The translations under genes and the position numbers were made by a program. The notes beneath the pieces are model-generated. The model did not search any database. It was not told the DNA's origin and was given only the letters and a program-made list of their open reading frames with translations. A DNA stretch of 63,495 nt from Saitoella complicata NRRL Y-17804 (taxonomy: Eukaryota > Ascomycota > Saitoellomycetes > Saitoellales > Saitoellaceae). The DNA is taken from positions 411,949 to 475,443 of the forward strand of contig NW_017567000.1 in the NCBI RefSeq assembly GCF_001661265.1, read 5' to 3'. Below, piece after piece: positions 11,534 to 21,246 of the stretch (the first letter of the stretch is position 1; every line of letters starts with the position of its first letter).

Positions 11534-12730
11534 TTAAGCAACGGTCCTTCCCTCAATCTCCTTCACTTTGCGGGAGAAGACCTGGGGAAGCTTCTCGCCC
11601 GCTTCATTGTCGGCATGGGCAGCGGGCTCACGACCCGGTTGGATCTTCCACTGAGATCCGGTGCGGGCGTGAGCGGTGGTGTTGTGCTGCTGGTTGCCCA
11701 ACGCCTCCTCGCGCAACTCCATGGCACGGGCAACGTCCTTGACGGAGCGCTTGCGCTGGTGAGGGGTGCGACGGTTATTGTTCTGGAGGACGGGGGAAGC
11801 GAGAACGGTCTCCTTGACGGACAAAGGCTTGGAGGTCTCCTGGGGGGTCTCTTTGTTTTTCTTCACGACCAGGATAATCCGCTGTTTGCGCTCCATGTTG
11901 ACAGGAGCAGGATGAGCATCTTGGAATGGCGTAGCCCTGGAATCCTGGGTCTCCTCGGAGCTGCGGTTGCTGGTGGTAGAAGAACGTCCCGAACGGTAAC
12001 CACTGTCGACAGTCGCACGGGACGGAGCGCGGAGGCCGGAAGCGAAGTCCTCGGTGGTGCGGAAGGAGTAGTCGTCGAGGTGGATGTTCTTGGACTCGAC
12101 AGGGACAACGTTAACGTCCCTCTTGGGGGCTGGACAAGGGTCACGGGGGTCCTTCGCGAAAGGAGACCTCTTGGTGATCATCCAGCAGGAATCCTCGACA
12201 CGAGGCCTGGGCGCAGAACGCTCCTTGAAGAAGCGTGTGGAGGGGTGCTGCATCCCAAGCGACTTCCTCTTCGGGGCCATAGGAACTCCCCCCTTGACTT
12301 GGAGGATGACGGCGTCGGCGGCGGAATTATCGGTGGAGACTGCAGAGGTCTCGGCGTATGCGTTGGCCGGGACAGCGGGAACGAGGGGAAGAGGCTTCTC
12401 CTTGGGAGTCCTCGCGACTGGGGAAGGGTCGTTCTTCTCCTTGGCGGGTTCGGTCCTCTCGGTGGTGCCCATGGCGGCCTCGGCAGCCGCGGTGGCCATG
12501 TTGGGAGCGAGACCACGGCGACCAGCGACGAAGTGCTCCCCGTTGCGGATAGAACGCATCTGGTGCTTGAGGTAGACGTCAACAGCCTCCTGTTCCTCGC
12601 GGACAGCAGCCCTGGAAGATCCGCCGAAGCACGCCTTGAGTGGCGCCCAAATGGACGAGGTCTTCGAGGCAGCACGAGGGGAAGGGGCGGAGGTGCGGAC
12701 GGTAGTGGTGGATTTGTTGATAGTGGACAT
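11534..12730 (-). CDS. Hypothetical basic, low-complexity protein
   Basis: 398 residues from the ATG at 12730. The frame stays open upstream to 12904, but those codons are a Pro/Thr/Tyr-rich translation of a repeated leader, so the downstream ATG before STINKS is preferred. The protein is rich in Arg, Lys, Ser, Pro and Ala. It has short, better-composed blocks (residues about 25-65 with SIWAPLKACFGG and YLKHQMRSIRNGEHFVAGRR) that look conserved in style, and a basic C-terminus. No domain recognised. Consistent preference for C-ending codons suggests a real, well-expressed gene. A long open frame on the opposite strand is a shadow of that codon bias. Confidence 0.65.
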   Translation of the reverse strand: MSTINKSTTTVRTSAPSPRAASKTSSIWAPLKACFGGSSRAAVREEQEAVDVYLKHQMRSIRNGEHFVAGRRGLAPNMATAAAEAAMGTTERTEPAKEKNDPSPVARTPKEKPLPLVPAVPANAYAETSAVSTDNSAADAVILQVKGGVPMAPKRKSLGMQHPSTRFFKERSAPRPRVEDSCWMITKRSPFAKDPRDPCPAPKRDVNVVPVESKNIHLDDYSFRTTEDFASGLRAPSRATVDSGYRSGRSSTTSNRSSEETQDSRATPFQDAHPAPVNMERKQRIILVVKKNKETPQETSKPLSVKETVLASPVLQNNNRRTPHQRKRSVKDVARAMELREEALGNQQHNTTAHARTGSQWKIQPGREPAAHADNEAGEKLPQVFSRKVKEIEGRTVA

Positions 12731-12740
12731 GTTGGAAGGA

Positions 12741-12787
12741 GTTGTAGTAGTAGTGGTGGGGTTGTAGTAGTAGTGGTGGGGTTGTAG
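12741..12787. repeat. 20-bp tandem duplication in 5' leader
   Basis: The 20-mer starting GTTGTAGTAGTAGTGG occurs twice exactly (12741-12760, 12761-12780), followed by the first seven bases of a third copy. It lies just upstream of the minus-strand ATG at 12730, where it reads as a CCACTACTA-rich leader. Confidence 0.9.
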
Positions 12788-13749
12788 AGAGCTGTTGTGG
12801 TAGTGGTCTCTGGTAGAGAGCGGTGTAGTTGCAAGTGGACTTGGTACGACGGGAGTGTGTGTGGATGGAGGAACTGGGTGGGATGGGGCCTCCCTTTTAT
12901 CCACGAAGGTCCCAAACGCGTTTAGGCTCCGTTGACCATTCTGCGATCGATCCGGCTCGATTCGCGTCGCCTGACATCACCACTTTCCGAACAGCTGCCT
13001 TGGATATCCAGAGCCGTGGTAGAAAAATTGCCTAATGGGGAACGCTAGTCTCGGGCGGATCTTGTAACGTCGACTTTAGCGCAGTTTTCAAGTCCTGCGC
13101 GGCCGGAATAGGCGATATTGTGTAGGGCTTCTGCATAGCGCGTTGGATGGCAAATTTTCAGATGACTTCATGACGGAATCCAGAGGCCGTTGGACCAATG
13201 GATTTCTTCTGCTGTCTTCTGCGGTCTGTACGCCGCGCCTTTCACATCGGATGCGCCATTTTTCAACGGGGGTCCGAATCGATCTGACGAGCACACGTAT
13301 ACGTACGGCCACTTACAGCTGCGTAACTATAGCCTTCATGCAGTAGGTTCTCGTGGCCGTGTCTAAAGAAAACTACTGGGATTGCAGCTGTCTACATCAT
13401 TTCTCTTTCCGATATGATCACGGCCGGTTCAGAGGTCTCCGAAGTTCCCACGCTGTGCATGGCTGGGACGTGACCTGCAACGTTACTATTACCACCAACC
13501 CGTCTGTTCAATCTGTCCCCATCTCCTTCTCTCCGCCCATTTTCAATCACATGCGCATGTCACTGGTACCCGCATCGAGGAGCCCGGCCCGGTACATAAC
13601 CGCATGGACCGGACCGAGGCCAGATAAGCCCCATCGACAAAAAGCTTGATTACGCATATGTCATTTAACATTGACGCGAAGACGTATAAAGTCCTCGCTT
13701 GGCTTGTGATCGACTCTCATTCAACCTTCACCGAACACAATCCGCGATC
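12788..13749. other. Divergent promoter region
   Basis: About 960 bases between divergently transcribed genes. Only short frames without resemblance to known proteins. Both promoters must lie here; I cannot assign individual sites. Confidence 0.45.
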
Positions 13750-15967
13750 ATGGCTTCAAGATCGTTTAGTGAACGTCGTCGACAGCAGAGGCAGATACTC
13801 GACCTACCGTCACCGCTTTATGGTACTTCTATGGGCGGGGAACCGCTGGAGTTGTATCCAATGGGTGACGAGCCCCAGGGAGTGGATCGTACACCTAGTC
13901 CGGCCGATACGCTGAAACCCCTCCTCTCGACTCCTCAAGCACCGCCTAGTCCGATGTTCCTTCGCGACAAGGGGTATTTTCTCACCCAGCACATGGAGTA
14001 TAGCTCCAGTACCAGTCCTCCCTTGACACGTGGAAAGGGTCCGTTGAGGAATGTGCAGAGTTACCGCCCGTTCAGAGCGGCGTGGGAAGATACGAGTGCC
14101 TATGATATCTTTAGCTGGGTCTTTGCTACCGTCGTCATCTTCACCGTTCTCATCCTCCTCATTGCTGGTTTGGGCGTCGACCACGGCCGTATCGTCAGTG
14201 GGGACGTCATCATCTTCTTCCCAGGCAAAAGTCTCGCCGAAGTCGATACAATCATCACAATCTTCATGTCCGTCCTCAGCGCTCTACACGTCAGTGTGCT
14301 GTTTACGACTATGTTGCAGGTACAGTGGAGTATCAAGTGGGATGAAGTTACGTTGCATAGTCTTACTTTGGAGGAGTTTGAGGGGTTGAGTGCGTATGGG
14401 TTCAGGTATTGGTGGACGGCGGTGGGGATGGTTTTGGCAGGGAGGATGAAGCATAAGACGTTGTTGGTGGCTGTGGCTTTTTTCTCGGTGATGCTGGGGT
14501 TTATGCACTTGCTTGCTAATCAAGGTTCGTATACTTCCCCCATGATCCTCTATTGGCTGTTGACGAACCGGATTAAGCTGCGTACGCAAACTTGGGATTG
14601 CAGCGCCAGACCAACTTGACGAAGGCTTTTGGTACTGCGAATGTCACTAAGGCGGTGTTGGGGACGGACCACCCCACTGATGATGACCTTGTGTCCGTCT
14701 TGGAGAAAATGGTGCGCGTCAACATGGGTCTGAACGCCTCAGCATTGGAGGACCAGAATGGCATTGTATGGACGACTCCGAACGCATCGGTCACGAACAC
14801 CACCGTGAATGAATCGTATTACAACGTCACGGTATGTTTTCTTCATATACGCCTGATCGCAGTTGGTCCTGACACTTGTTCATGCAGGGTGGTAGACCCA
14901 TCGTAACCTGCAAAACACTCCCCGTCTCCGATTTTCAGCTCAATTGGGGAAATGCTAACGGGACACCTCCATACCTTTATGCTCCATCATTGTCAAACTT
15001 CTCCTTCTCTTTCCCGCAGCCGAAGAAGACGTTCATGCAGTTGGGGAATAATGCAATTTTTGCCGGTGACATAGCCAGAAGTTTGACGGATTCGCGAGTC
15101 AACGATACAATCGATACAGATGGGTTGAACTTTATTTTTGGTGGGTATGCGGTCGACCCGCAACTGTATATCCCACAGTATGCTAGCTACCTTCGAAATG
15201 CTACGCATTCCATGTGGGGCTTCGCCATGAACTGCCGTTTCGAGCTCCATGAGGTAAAAGGGAACTGCACCCTGGTCGGGAACAACCTCAAAAACTGTAC
15301 TTTATTCAACGGGTCCGAGAAGGCTGCGAGCCAGCTTGATATCCCAGGGGTCACGGGTGTTGTTACACAGAACCGCGTAAACGGCTTCCTTTACTACGCC
15401 GTCCTCCACGATCATCTCGAGATACAGGTTCAGGGCGGACACAACTTCTCATACCCACGTGCATACACAAATCAGATCGCGGGGAGTACGAAAGAAGTTC
15501 CAAATGTCACCGATGTGTGGAGACGTATTAACATCTCCGCCTACGCCGCTACAGAGACGTTCCTCAATCCCTATTATGGGAATGAGACACATCACGGCGA
15601 AGGCTACCAACTAGTCGCAGGCATCGCCTTCAAGAACTGGGCACTTTACCTCGCCCTCATTGTCCTTCTCTGGCTCTACTTTGGTTTCGTCTGCTTCGTA
15701 TTACACCTCAACCACTCCCCTATCATTCCACGCGCTAACTCGCCTTCTCTTTTGATTGCGGCTACGGCTGGGAGTGATGTGGGTGAGACGTTTTCTGGGT
15801 TGGGAAATAGGAAGATGAAGGCTGTTATGGGGAATGTGGGTGAGAGGAGGGTTGGGTATGGTGTATTGGATGGGGAGGAGGGGCCTGGAGGGACTCACGC
15901 GAGGTTGAGGTTGGGACATGCGGTCCAAAGGATTAATGAGAGCGATGGGAACACGTTGTATGGTTAG
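13750..15967 (+). CDS. Multi-pass membrane protein with large N-glycosylated ectodomain
   Basis: Exons 13750-14524, 14578-14831 and 14888-15967 give 702 residues. The N-terminal about 115 residues are soluble and Ser/Pro-rich. Three hydrophobic segments follow (around 122-142, 158-180 and 235-255), then an ectodomain of about 370 residues with some 18 N-glycosylation sequons (NLT, NVT, NAS, NTT, NCT, NFS and others). A last membrane segment near 625-650 (ALYLALIVLLWLYFGFVCFV) precedes a basic cytoplasmic tail. Intron 1 (53 nt) uses an acceptor at ATTAAG to keep frame; intron 2 is a standard GTATGT...TGCAG. The layout suggests a cell-surface or secretory-pathway protein. I do not recognise the family and no enzyme motif is visible. 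Confidence 0.75.
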
Positions 15968-16215
15968 TGGTTGGTCTGTGACCAGACCAGCTATTCCGCT
16001 CGTTACAAGGGCTGTTTTGGAGAGAACTGGTGAACGATTGCAGAACTGCGTCTGAAATTACGGCTTTGGAAGGCATACCGGTTATGCCGAAAAGGAAGAG
16101 TAATACCAATATCAAATATTATTAATGATCACAGCTCCCTAAGGAACTTCCGAAAACCACCTTAATCCATGCACCTATATGAAAGATTCACTCATCGTAC
16201 ACCCCAATCAACTCC

Positions 16216-17991
16216 CTACTTGCTAATACTCGTCGCCGTCAAAGTCGGCACAACCTTACTATCAACATCAACCCCAATCAGCCTGTGCCAGTCCTCCTTC
16301 GGCATATACTCCTCCTCCTTCCCCCTCATCGGCGCCGTCTTCGCCAACTCCTCCACATCCCCAAACTCAAACTTCTTCTCCGGCAACAAATCGTAGATGC
16401 CCCTAGCATACTCCGGCGCGATGCAGTAGCATTGACTCAAATAGAGTTTCTGGATACGGGGTTCGACCCATTTGAGGTATGCGACGGTGTTTTTGTGGGT
16501 GTTGGCGCGTGCGCCGTCGTCCATTACGCGGCGGTAGAGTTCGGTTGCTTGGGTGTATTCGGAGAATTTGCCTTCGTGCATGCTGTGCGACTGGCGGGAG
16601 AGGATATTGTCAGCGACCTTGACGGGCTTGTAGTCGACATCCTGGCGGAACTTGGGGGTGTTGTAGGAGTTGGGCCAGTAGTGGGGCTTCTGTCCGGTGT
16701 TGGCATCCACGCGCATGGGACCCGCGTTGTTGATGGATGAGTAGGATTGGGACATGAAAGGGCAGTTGACGGGGATTTGGTGGAGATTCACGCCGAGACG
16801 GTGGAATTGCGCGTCGCGGTAGAAGAAGGTGCGGAACTGCAACAACATGTCGGGAGAGGGCTCGATTCCAGGAACCATGGAGCCGGGGGAGAATGCGGAT
16901 TGTTCGACGTCGCGGTGGTAGTCTTCGGGGTTGCGGTTCAACACCAACTTTCCAAACTCCTTCATGGGGAAGAGACCACGAGGCCAGACCTTGGTGACGT
17001 CGAAGGGGTCGAAGTCCTGCTGGGCGGCTTCGTCGAGGGTCATGACTTGGTACATCGCCTTCCACTCGATCTCCTCGCCACGCTCGATAGCAGCCCAGAG
17101 GTCACGCTTGGAGTAATCGGGGTCTTCACCACTCATGCGGACGGCTTCCTCCCAGGTGAACTGCTTTTGTCCGTGCTTCGCGATGAAGTGGTACTTGACG
17201 TACACAGCACCCCCATCCTTGTTAACCCACTTGAACGTGTGCGCACCGTAGCCATGTTCAAACCTCCATCCATTGGGCGTACCGTGGTCGGAGAAGAACA
17301 TGAGTCCAGCGTGGTTAGACTCGGGAACCATGGCGAGGAAGTCGAAGAGGGAGTCAAAGTCGAGGAGGAAGTTCTGCGGGTTACGCTGCTGAGAGCGGAT
17401 CACATCCGGACCCTGCATAGGATCACGGCAGAAGAAGATAGGCCAGTTGAGACCCACGATGTCGTAGTTTCCTTCGCCGGTGTAGAACTTGATCGCGAAT
17501 CCACGGGGGTTACGACCAGAGTCGGGGAACTCACGACCGAACGTGACGGTAGAGAAACGAACGAACACAGGAGTCTTCTTACCGACCTCACTCAAAAAGT
17601 CGGCTTTGCAGAGGTCTGAGACGTCCTGGGTGACCTCAAAGTATCCGAAAGCACCGGATCCACAGGGGTGGACCATACGCTCCAAAGTCTTGGAACGGTT
17701 GAAGGTCTGCTGCTTCTCGAAGAGGAAGGTGTCGGAAGCGACGGGGATTCCACCGACATTAAGGGAATGGTTGGTGGTAGGCCAGGGAATACCGTAGTTG
17801 TTGGTCAAGTAAGGAGCATTGTCCTCCTTCACGTGAGTTTCCTGAACACCAGTGATACAAGCAGCAGTCTCAGCAGGGCCTTTGTTGGCACCCTGGAAGA
17901 GAGTAGCCTTCTGCACGGGACGAGGGTCGAGACCCAGCTTGCCGGCGACCTCGGCAGCGTCTTGAGCAATGTTATGGAGCAGAGATGCCAT
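16216..17991 (-). CDS. Catalase-family protein with altered distal heme pocket
   Basis: 591 residues, single exon from the ATG at 17991. Heme-catalase landmarks are present: distal His108 in MVHPCGSGAFGYFEVT, the VRFSTV serine, and the proximal heme ligand Tyr391 with Arg387 in RTFFYRDAQFHRLG. Two positions depart from classical catalases. The residue after VHA is not Lys/Arg (PCG instead of AKG), and the catalytic distal Asn in VGNNTP (human Asn148) is Leu181 (VGLNWP). Classical catalases need that Asn for fast peroxide dismutation, so activity may be altered. I recall similar VHPCGSG sequences in other fungi, so this may be a known fungal subgroup. No signal peptide; the C-terminal SISK is not a clear peroxisomal signal. 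Confidence 0.93.
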   Translation of the reverse strand: MASLLHNIAQDAAEVAGKLGLDPRPVQKATLFQGANKGPAETAACITGVQETHVKEDNAPYLTNNYGIPWPTTNHSLNVGGIPVASDTFLFEKQQTFNRSKTLERMVHPCGSGAFGYFEVTQDVSDLCKADFLSEVGKKTPVFVRFSTVTFGREFPDSGRNPRGFAIKFYTGEGNYDIVGLNWPIFFCRDPMQGPDVIRSQQRNPQNFLLDFDSLFDFLAMVPESNHAGLMFFSDHGTPNGWRFEHGYGAHTFKWVNKDGGAVYVKYHFIAKHGQKQFTWEEAVRMSGEDPDYSKRDLWAAIERGEEIEWKAMYQVMTLDEAAQQDFDPFDVTKVWPRGLFPMKEFGKLVLNRNPEDYHRDVEQSAFSPGSMVPGIEPSPDMLLQFRTFFYRDAQFHRLGVNLHQIPVNCPFMSQSYSSINNAGPMRVDANTGQKPHYWPNSYNTPKFRQDVDYKPVKVADNILSRQSHSMHEGKFSEYTQATELYRRVMDDGARANTHKNTVAYLKWVEPRIQKLYLSQCYCIAPEYARGIYDLLPEKKFEFGDVEELAKTAPMRGKEEEYMPKEDWHRLIGVDVDSKVVPTLTATSISK

Positions 17992-18714
17992 TTGGAGTTA
18001 GAGGAAAGGAAGTTGCGGATCAGATACAATCGACGGGTGGACTTGCCCGTTCTTATACCCTTCCTCGCGTCTTGAGACTGTCCAACTGATCCATCGCAAA
18101 TCTCGTCATCAAGTATTTCGTCATGATTTGGTAGGTGTGTGGGTTTCGGTGCGCGTGTCCCTCGCTGGTGCATGAAGAATGGGAAAGTTGAAATGTCGAT
18201 GTTGATCAATTCGCGATCGCGGGTAATTCTGGCATGATTTCGCCAATTTAAGGAGGGAGGCGATGTGTCACCGAGATGTCAGTGGCTATTAACTGGCCTG
18301 CTATTGTATGGAAATTTGGATTAGGACGAGTACTCGGACAATCTACTGCTCAGGTTGCGTGGTGCTTGGTGAAATACGCCAATTGAGCAGGGAGAATTAA
18401 AGAGCAGCCGAAGCCATGTTGAACGAACGAATGAAACGTAAGAAGAACTGCCATATACAATAGCTAGTTATCATAAAAGCTCCCACGGTCCGTCGTGGTG
18501 GTTAACTCAACATCTCCATAATTCCCAAGAACACCGATAGCAGTTGCAATCGCACCGCCTAAAAAAGTCCTAAATCAATCAATCAAAAACACCAAAAGAG
18601 GTTCCACCTTATTACCACCTCAGATCCTCGTACGAACGAAACCATTACAAATCAAAGTGTCCACTGAACATACTGTTCTTCCCACAATCACGTCACTCAT
18701 TCCACCAATCACAA
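17992..18714. other. Upstream region of catalase-like gene and 3' region of SCON-2 gene
   Basis: About 720 bases. The part next to 17991 is the leader and promoter of the catalase-like gene, with a pyrimidine-rich leader on the minus strand. The part near 18400-18714 is AT-richer and probably the 3' untranslated region of the next gene. No gene seen. Confidence 0.45.
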
Positions 18715-20838
18715 TCACACAGCCGGAGCTGCAGTGGTCGTCGCAGACGAACCCTCCCCGACGTCAACCCTCTCCCCCCCAAAATCCCCAAAATCAAACA
18801 ACCTAGCCTCCCCATCATCACTCCCACTAACAATCCTACTATCCCCCAACCCAACACACGTAACAGGCCCCGTGTGTCCAACGAGGGTATGCTCACATTT
18901 CCCGCTCCAATCCCATATCTTGACGAGTCTGTCGTGGGCGCCGGATGCGAGACGGAGTTTATCAGCTGCGAGGGCCCATACGCCTTCGACGTGGCCGAAA
19001 AAGGTTTTCACGCAAGCGCCCGTGCGGACGTCCCAGACTTTGATGGTATTGTCCAACGAACTCGTCGCCAGATGTCGTGGGTGGGCTTTGTTTGCTTCCG
19101 AGCCTTCCGCCTCAGCTTCCTGCGCCGGAATCTCAATCTCGTCAGGATCGATGTACTGACTCAACGTGATCGGCACAACATTCTGCACTTGCCCGACATG
19201 CCCCGTAAACGTCCTCAAACAAACCCTGCCCCGCAAATCCCACATCTTCACCGTGGTATCGTCAGAGGCGCTGTACAGCGTTTGACTCGCGGAATGGATC
19301 TTGACAGAGTTGACCCAATCCTTGTGACCCCTAAGCGTAAAACACTCCTTCGTCTCGAAATTCCAGATCTTGATGCTCGAGTCTGCTGATCCACTCGCAA
19401 GGAGCTTATCATCGAAATGGAGAGAAACAACACCATCCGTATGCCCACCCAGTACACAAATACACTCCCCAGTCTTCCGATTCCAAACCCGAATCGTACG
19501 ATCCATACTCCCCGAAATCAACTTATTATCATCAAACATCAAACACCTAACCCCCCTAACATGGCCCCTCAAAACCCTAATCTCCCTCCCCGTCTCCAAA
19601 TCCCAGATTCGAATCGTGGTGTCATAACTCCCCGTAGCTAAGATCCGGTCGTCGAATTGGAGACACATTATGCCGTCGGTGTGGCCGCGGAAGACGCGAG
19701 TTGTGCAGCGGCCGCGGCGCCAGTTGCGTTCGACGCGGCAGCGTTCGGAGTAGACGTCTTTCCAGGGGCGGGTTGCGGGTTGGGAAGGAGGGTGGTTGAA
19801 GGCGAGTGCAGCGGTTGCCATCTCAGGGCAGTGTTTCTTTGTGATGGGTTCTGCTGCTGCGTCGGGGTCGGAGGAGTCGGATAGTTGTCGTTTTGAGGCG
19901 GAAGTGTGGGAAGCTGTTGAGGGTGCGTCGGGGTTTTCGTGGGTGATGATAGGTTGGAGGACTTCTGCCGGTGGCGGCGCAACAACCGGTGTCACTTCCG
20001 TCGCCGTCGCCGTGGATGTCGGCGCCGTGATAGTCGTTGGAGTGGTGGGCGCCGACTCCCTCTGCACAACATTCATCCTCTCAAACTCTCTCCTCCGTCT
20101 CTCAATCCCCTCCTTGCTAGCCTCCAACCTCCTCCTCTCCATCAACGGCAACCCCCATCCGCACTTCTCACACTTCCGATCAATATGCTGCTCACACATC
20201 CGATGCCACACGACATCATCGTCCGCTAATCTCTTCCATTCACGACAAACCATCGAGGCACGGCAGAGTGAGATCGGGTCGAGGTAGGAGAGGATCTTGA
20301 AGGATATTTCGGCGGGGAGGGCGGTGATGAAGTCGATTCGGATGAGGTTTGAGAGGGCGGAGGAGATGAAGGAGAGTTGTGGGAAACAACACTGACTCAG
20401 AATCCCTGATAGCATGAGCCGACGGTGTGTTGCGGGGGCGGCGGAGAAGAGGGACCAGACGTGGGTGATGGCTTGTTGGTCTTCGACTGGTAACGTCTCC
20501 ATCGCAGTCTGTAGTTCGCCCATAGTTGGTTCGTGCGCTTGGCGGCGACACTTGAAGGAGGGATTATGTCGGTAGCAAAAGTTGCGTTTATCTTGTGCGC
20601 CTTCGGGGTATCCCTGTTCCGGGATATGCTTGCTCAGGAAGGGCGTGAGCGTCGTTTCTGCCCGATATGATGGTTGTAACGGTAAAGACAGCGTAGATGT
20701 ATTCAAATTCAATGTCGAGGATGAACGATGATCGTGGTCCATACACGGATCAACCAGCAAACTTGGAGAAGTGACGGGTCGCGGAGGAATAGAGGCGGCG
20801 TCCTCTGGCTTAAGATCGTCCTCGTTTGATGTCGCCAT
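18715..20838 (-). CDS. scon-2: F-box/WD40 sulfur controller, SCON-2/Met30 homologue
   Basis: 707 residues from the ATG at 20838; an upstream in-frame extension exists but this ATG is the likelier start. An N-terminal Met30-type region (about 85-165, FCYRHNPSFKCRRQ) leads into an F-box at about 170-215 (LPAEISFKILSYLDPISLC), a Cys-rich linker, and seven WD40 repeats from about 380 to 690. This is the architecture of N. crassa SCON-2, Aspergillus SconB and yeast Met30. In the SCF ubiquitin ligase they bind the sulfur-regulatory bZIP activator (Met4/Cys3) and shut down sulfur assimilation when methionine or cysteine is plentiful. An insert rich in Asp/Glu/Ala lies in the sixth repeat. Assignment is strong; target specificity is inferred from the family. 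Confidence 0.93.
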   Translation of the reverse strand: MATSNEDDLKPEDAASIPPRPVTSPSLLVDPCMDHDHRSSSTLNLNTSTLSLPLQPSYRAETTLTPFLSKHIPEQGYPEGAQDKRNFCYRHNPSFKCRRQAHEPTMGELQTAMETLPVEDQQAITHVWSLFSAAPATHRRLMLSGILSQCCFPQLSFISSALSNLIRIDFITALPAEISFKILSYLDPISLCRASMVCREWKRLADDDVVWHRMCEQHIDRKCEKCGWGLPLMERRRLEASKEGIERRRREFERMNVVQRESAPTTPTTITAPTSTATATEVTPVVAPPPAEVLQPIITHENPDAPSTASHTSASKRQLSDSSDPDAAAEPITKKHCPEMATAALAFNHPPSQPATRPWKDVYSERCRVERNWRRGRCTTRVFRGHTDGIMCLQFDDRILATGSYDTTIRIWDLETGREIRVLRGHVRGVRCLMFDDNKLISGSMDRTIRVWNRKTGECICVLGGHTDGVVSLHFDDKLLASGSADSSIKIWNFETKECFTLRGHKDWVNSVKIHSASQTLYSASDDTTVKMWDLRGRVCLRTFTGHVGQVQNVVPITLSQYIDPDEIEIPAQEAEAEGSEANKAHPRHLATSSLDNTIKVWDVRTGACVKTFFGHVEGVWALAADKLRLASGAHDRLVKIWDWSGKCEHTLVGHTGPVTCVGLGDSRIVSGSDDGEARLFDFGDFGGERVDVGEGSSATTTAAPAV

Positions 20839-21246
20839 ATCGTGCACAGAATGACGCGAAGAACCAGCGGGAATTCTTTTCCGGTCTCGAACGTCTTGGT
20901 GGTGTATTACGTGCTTTTGGTGAGGCTGCACGCAATTGCCTGGTGTCGCTGCAAGGGTACCGGTACACTTCGGAGGCTCGGCTGCTTCGGGTTGAGATTG
21001 GGCGCGGCGAACTGTAAAGGGGGTTATTCAAGAAGGATCAGATTACTCCCGAAGCGATCCATATATTCAGATCGGTAACCACCGGGGTCCCTACCGTTGC
21101 TGCAGTCTACTGCCGTACACCACCCCTGTAACGTAGACGCAAACAACTTCCTCGATCCCGCACAGCTGCCCCATCAATCAACCAACACACGCTGAATCGA
21201 CATCCCATCCTCCATTGCCTTCCTCCAAACCACCTCTGCCCCAGCC
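20839..21246. other. Divergent promoter region of SCON-2 and Atg17 genes
   Basis: About 410 bases between two divergent starts. Only short frames; nothing else recognised. Confidence 0.45.

Noticed and set aside
11270-12787. 505-codon open frame opposite the hypothetical gene at 11534-12730
   Set aside because: It runs through the pentamer microsatellite and the 20-bp leader repeat, and its composition is a reverse shadow of the minus-strand gene.
16747-17619. 290-codon frame opposite the catalase-like gene
   Set aside because: Reverse shadow of a conserved coding sequence; no family resemblance.
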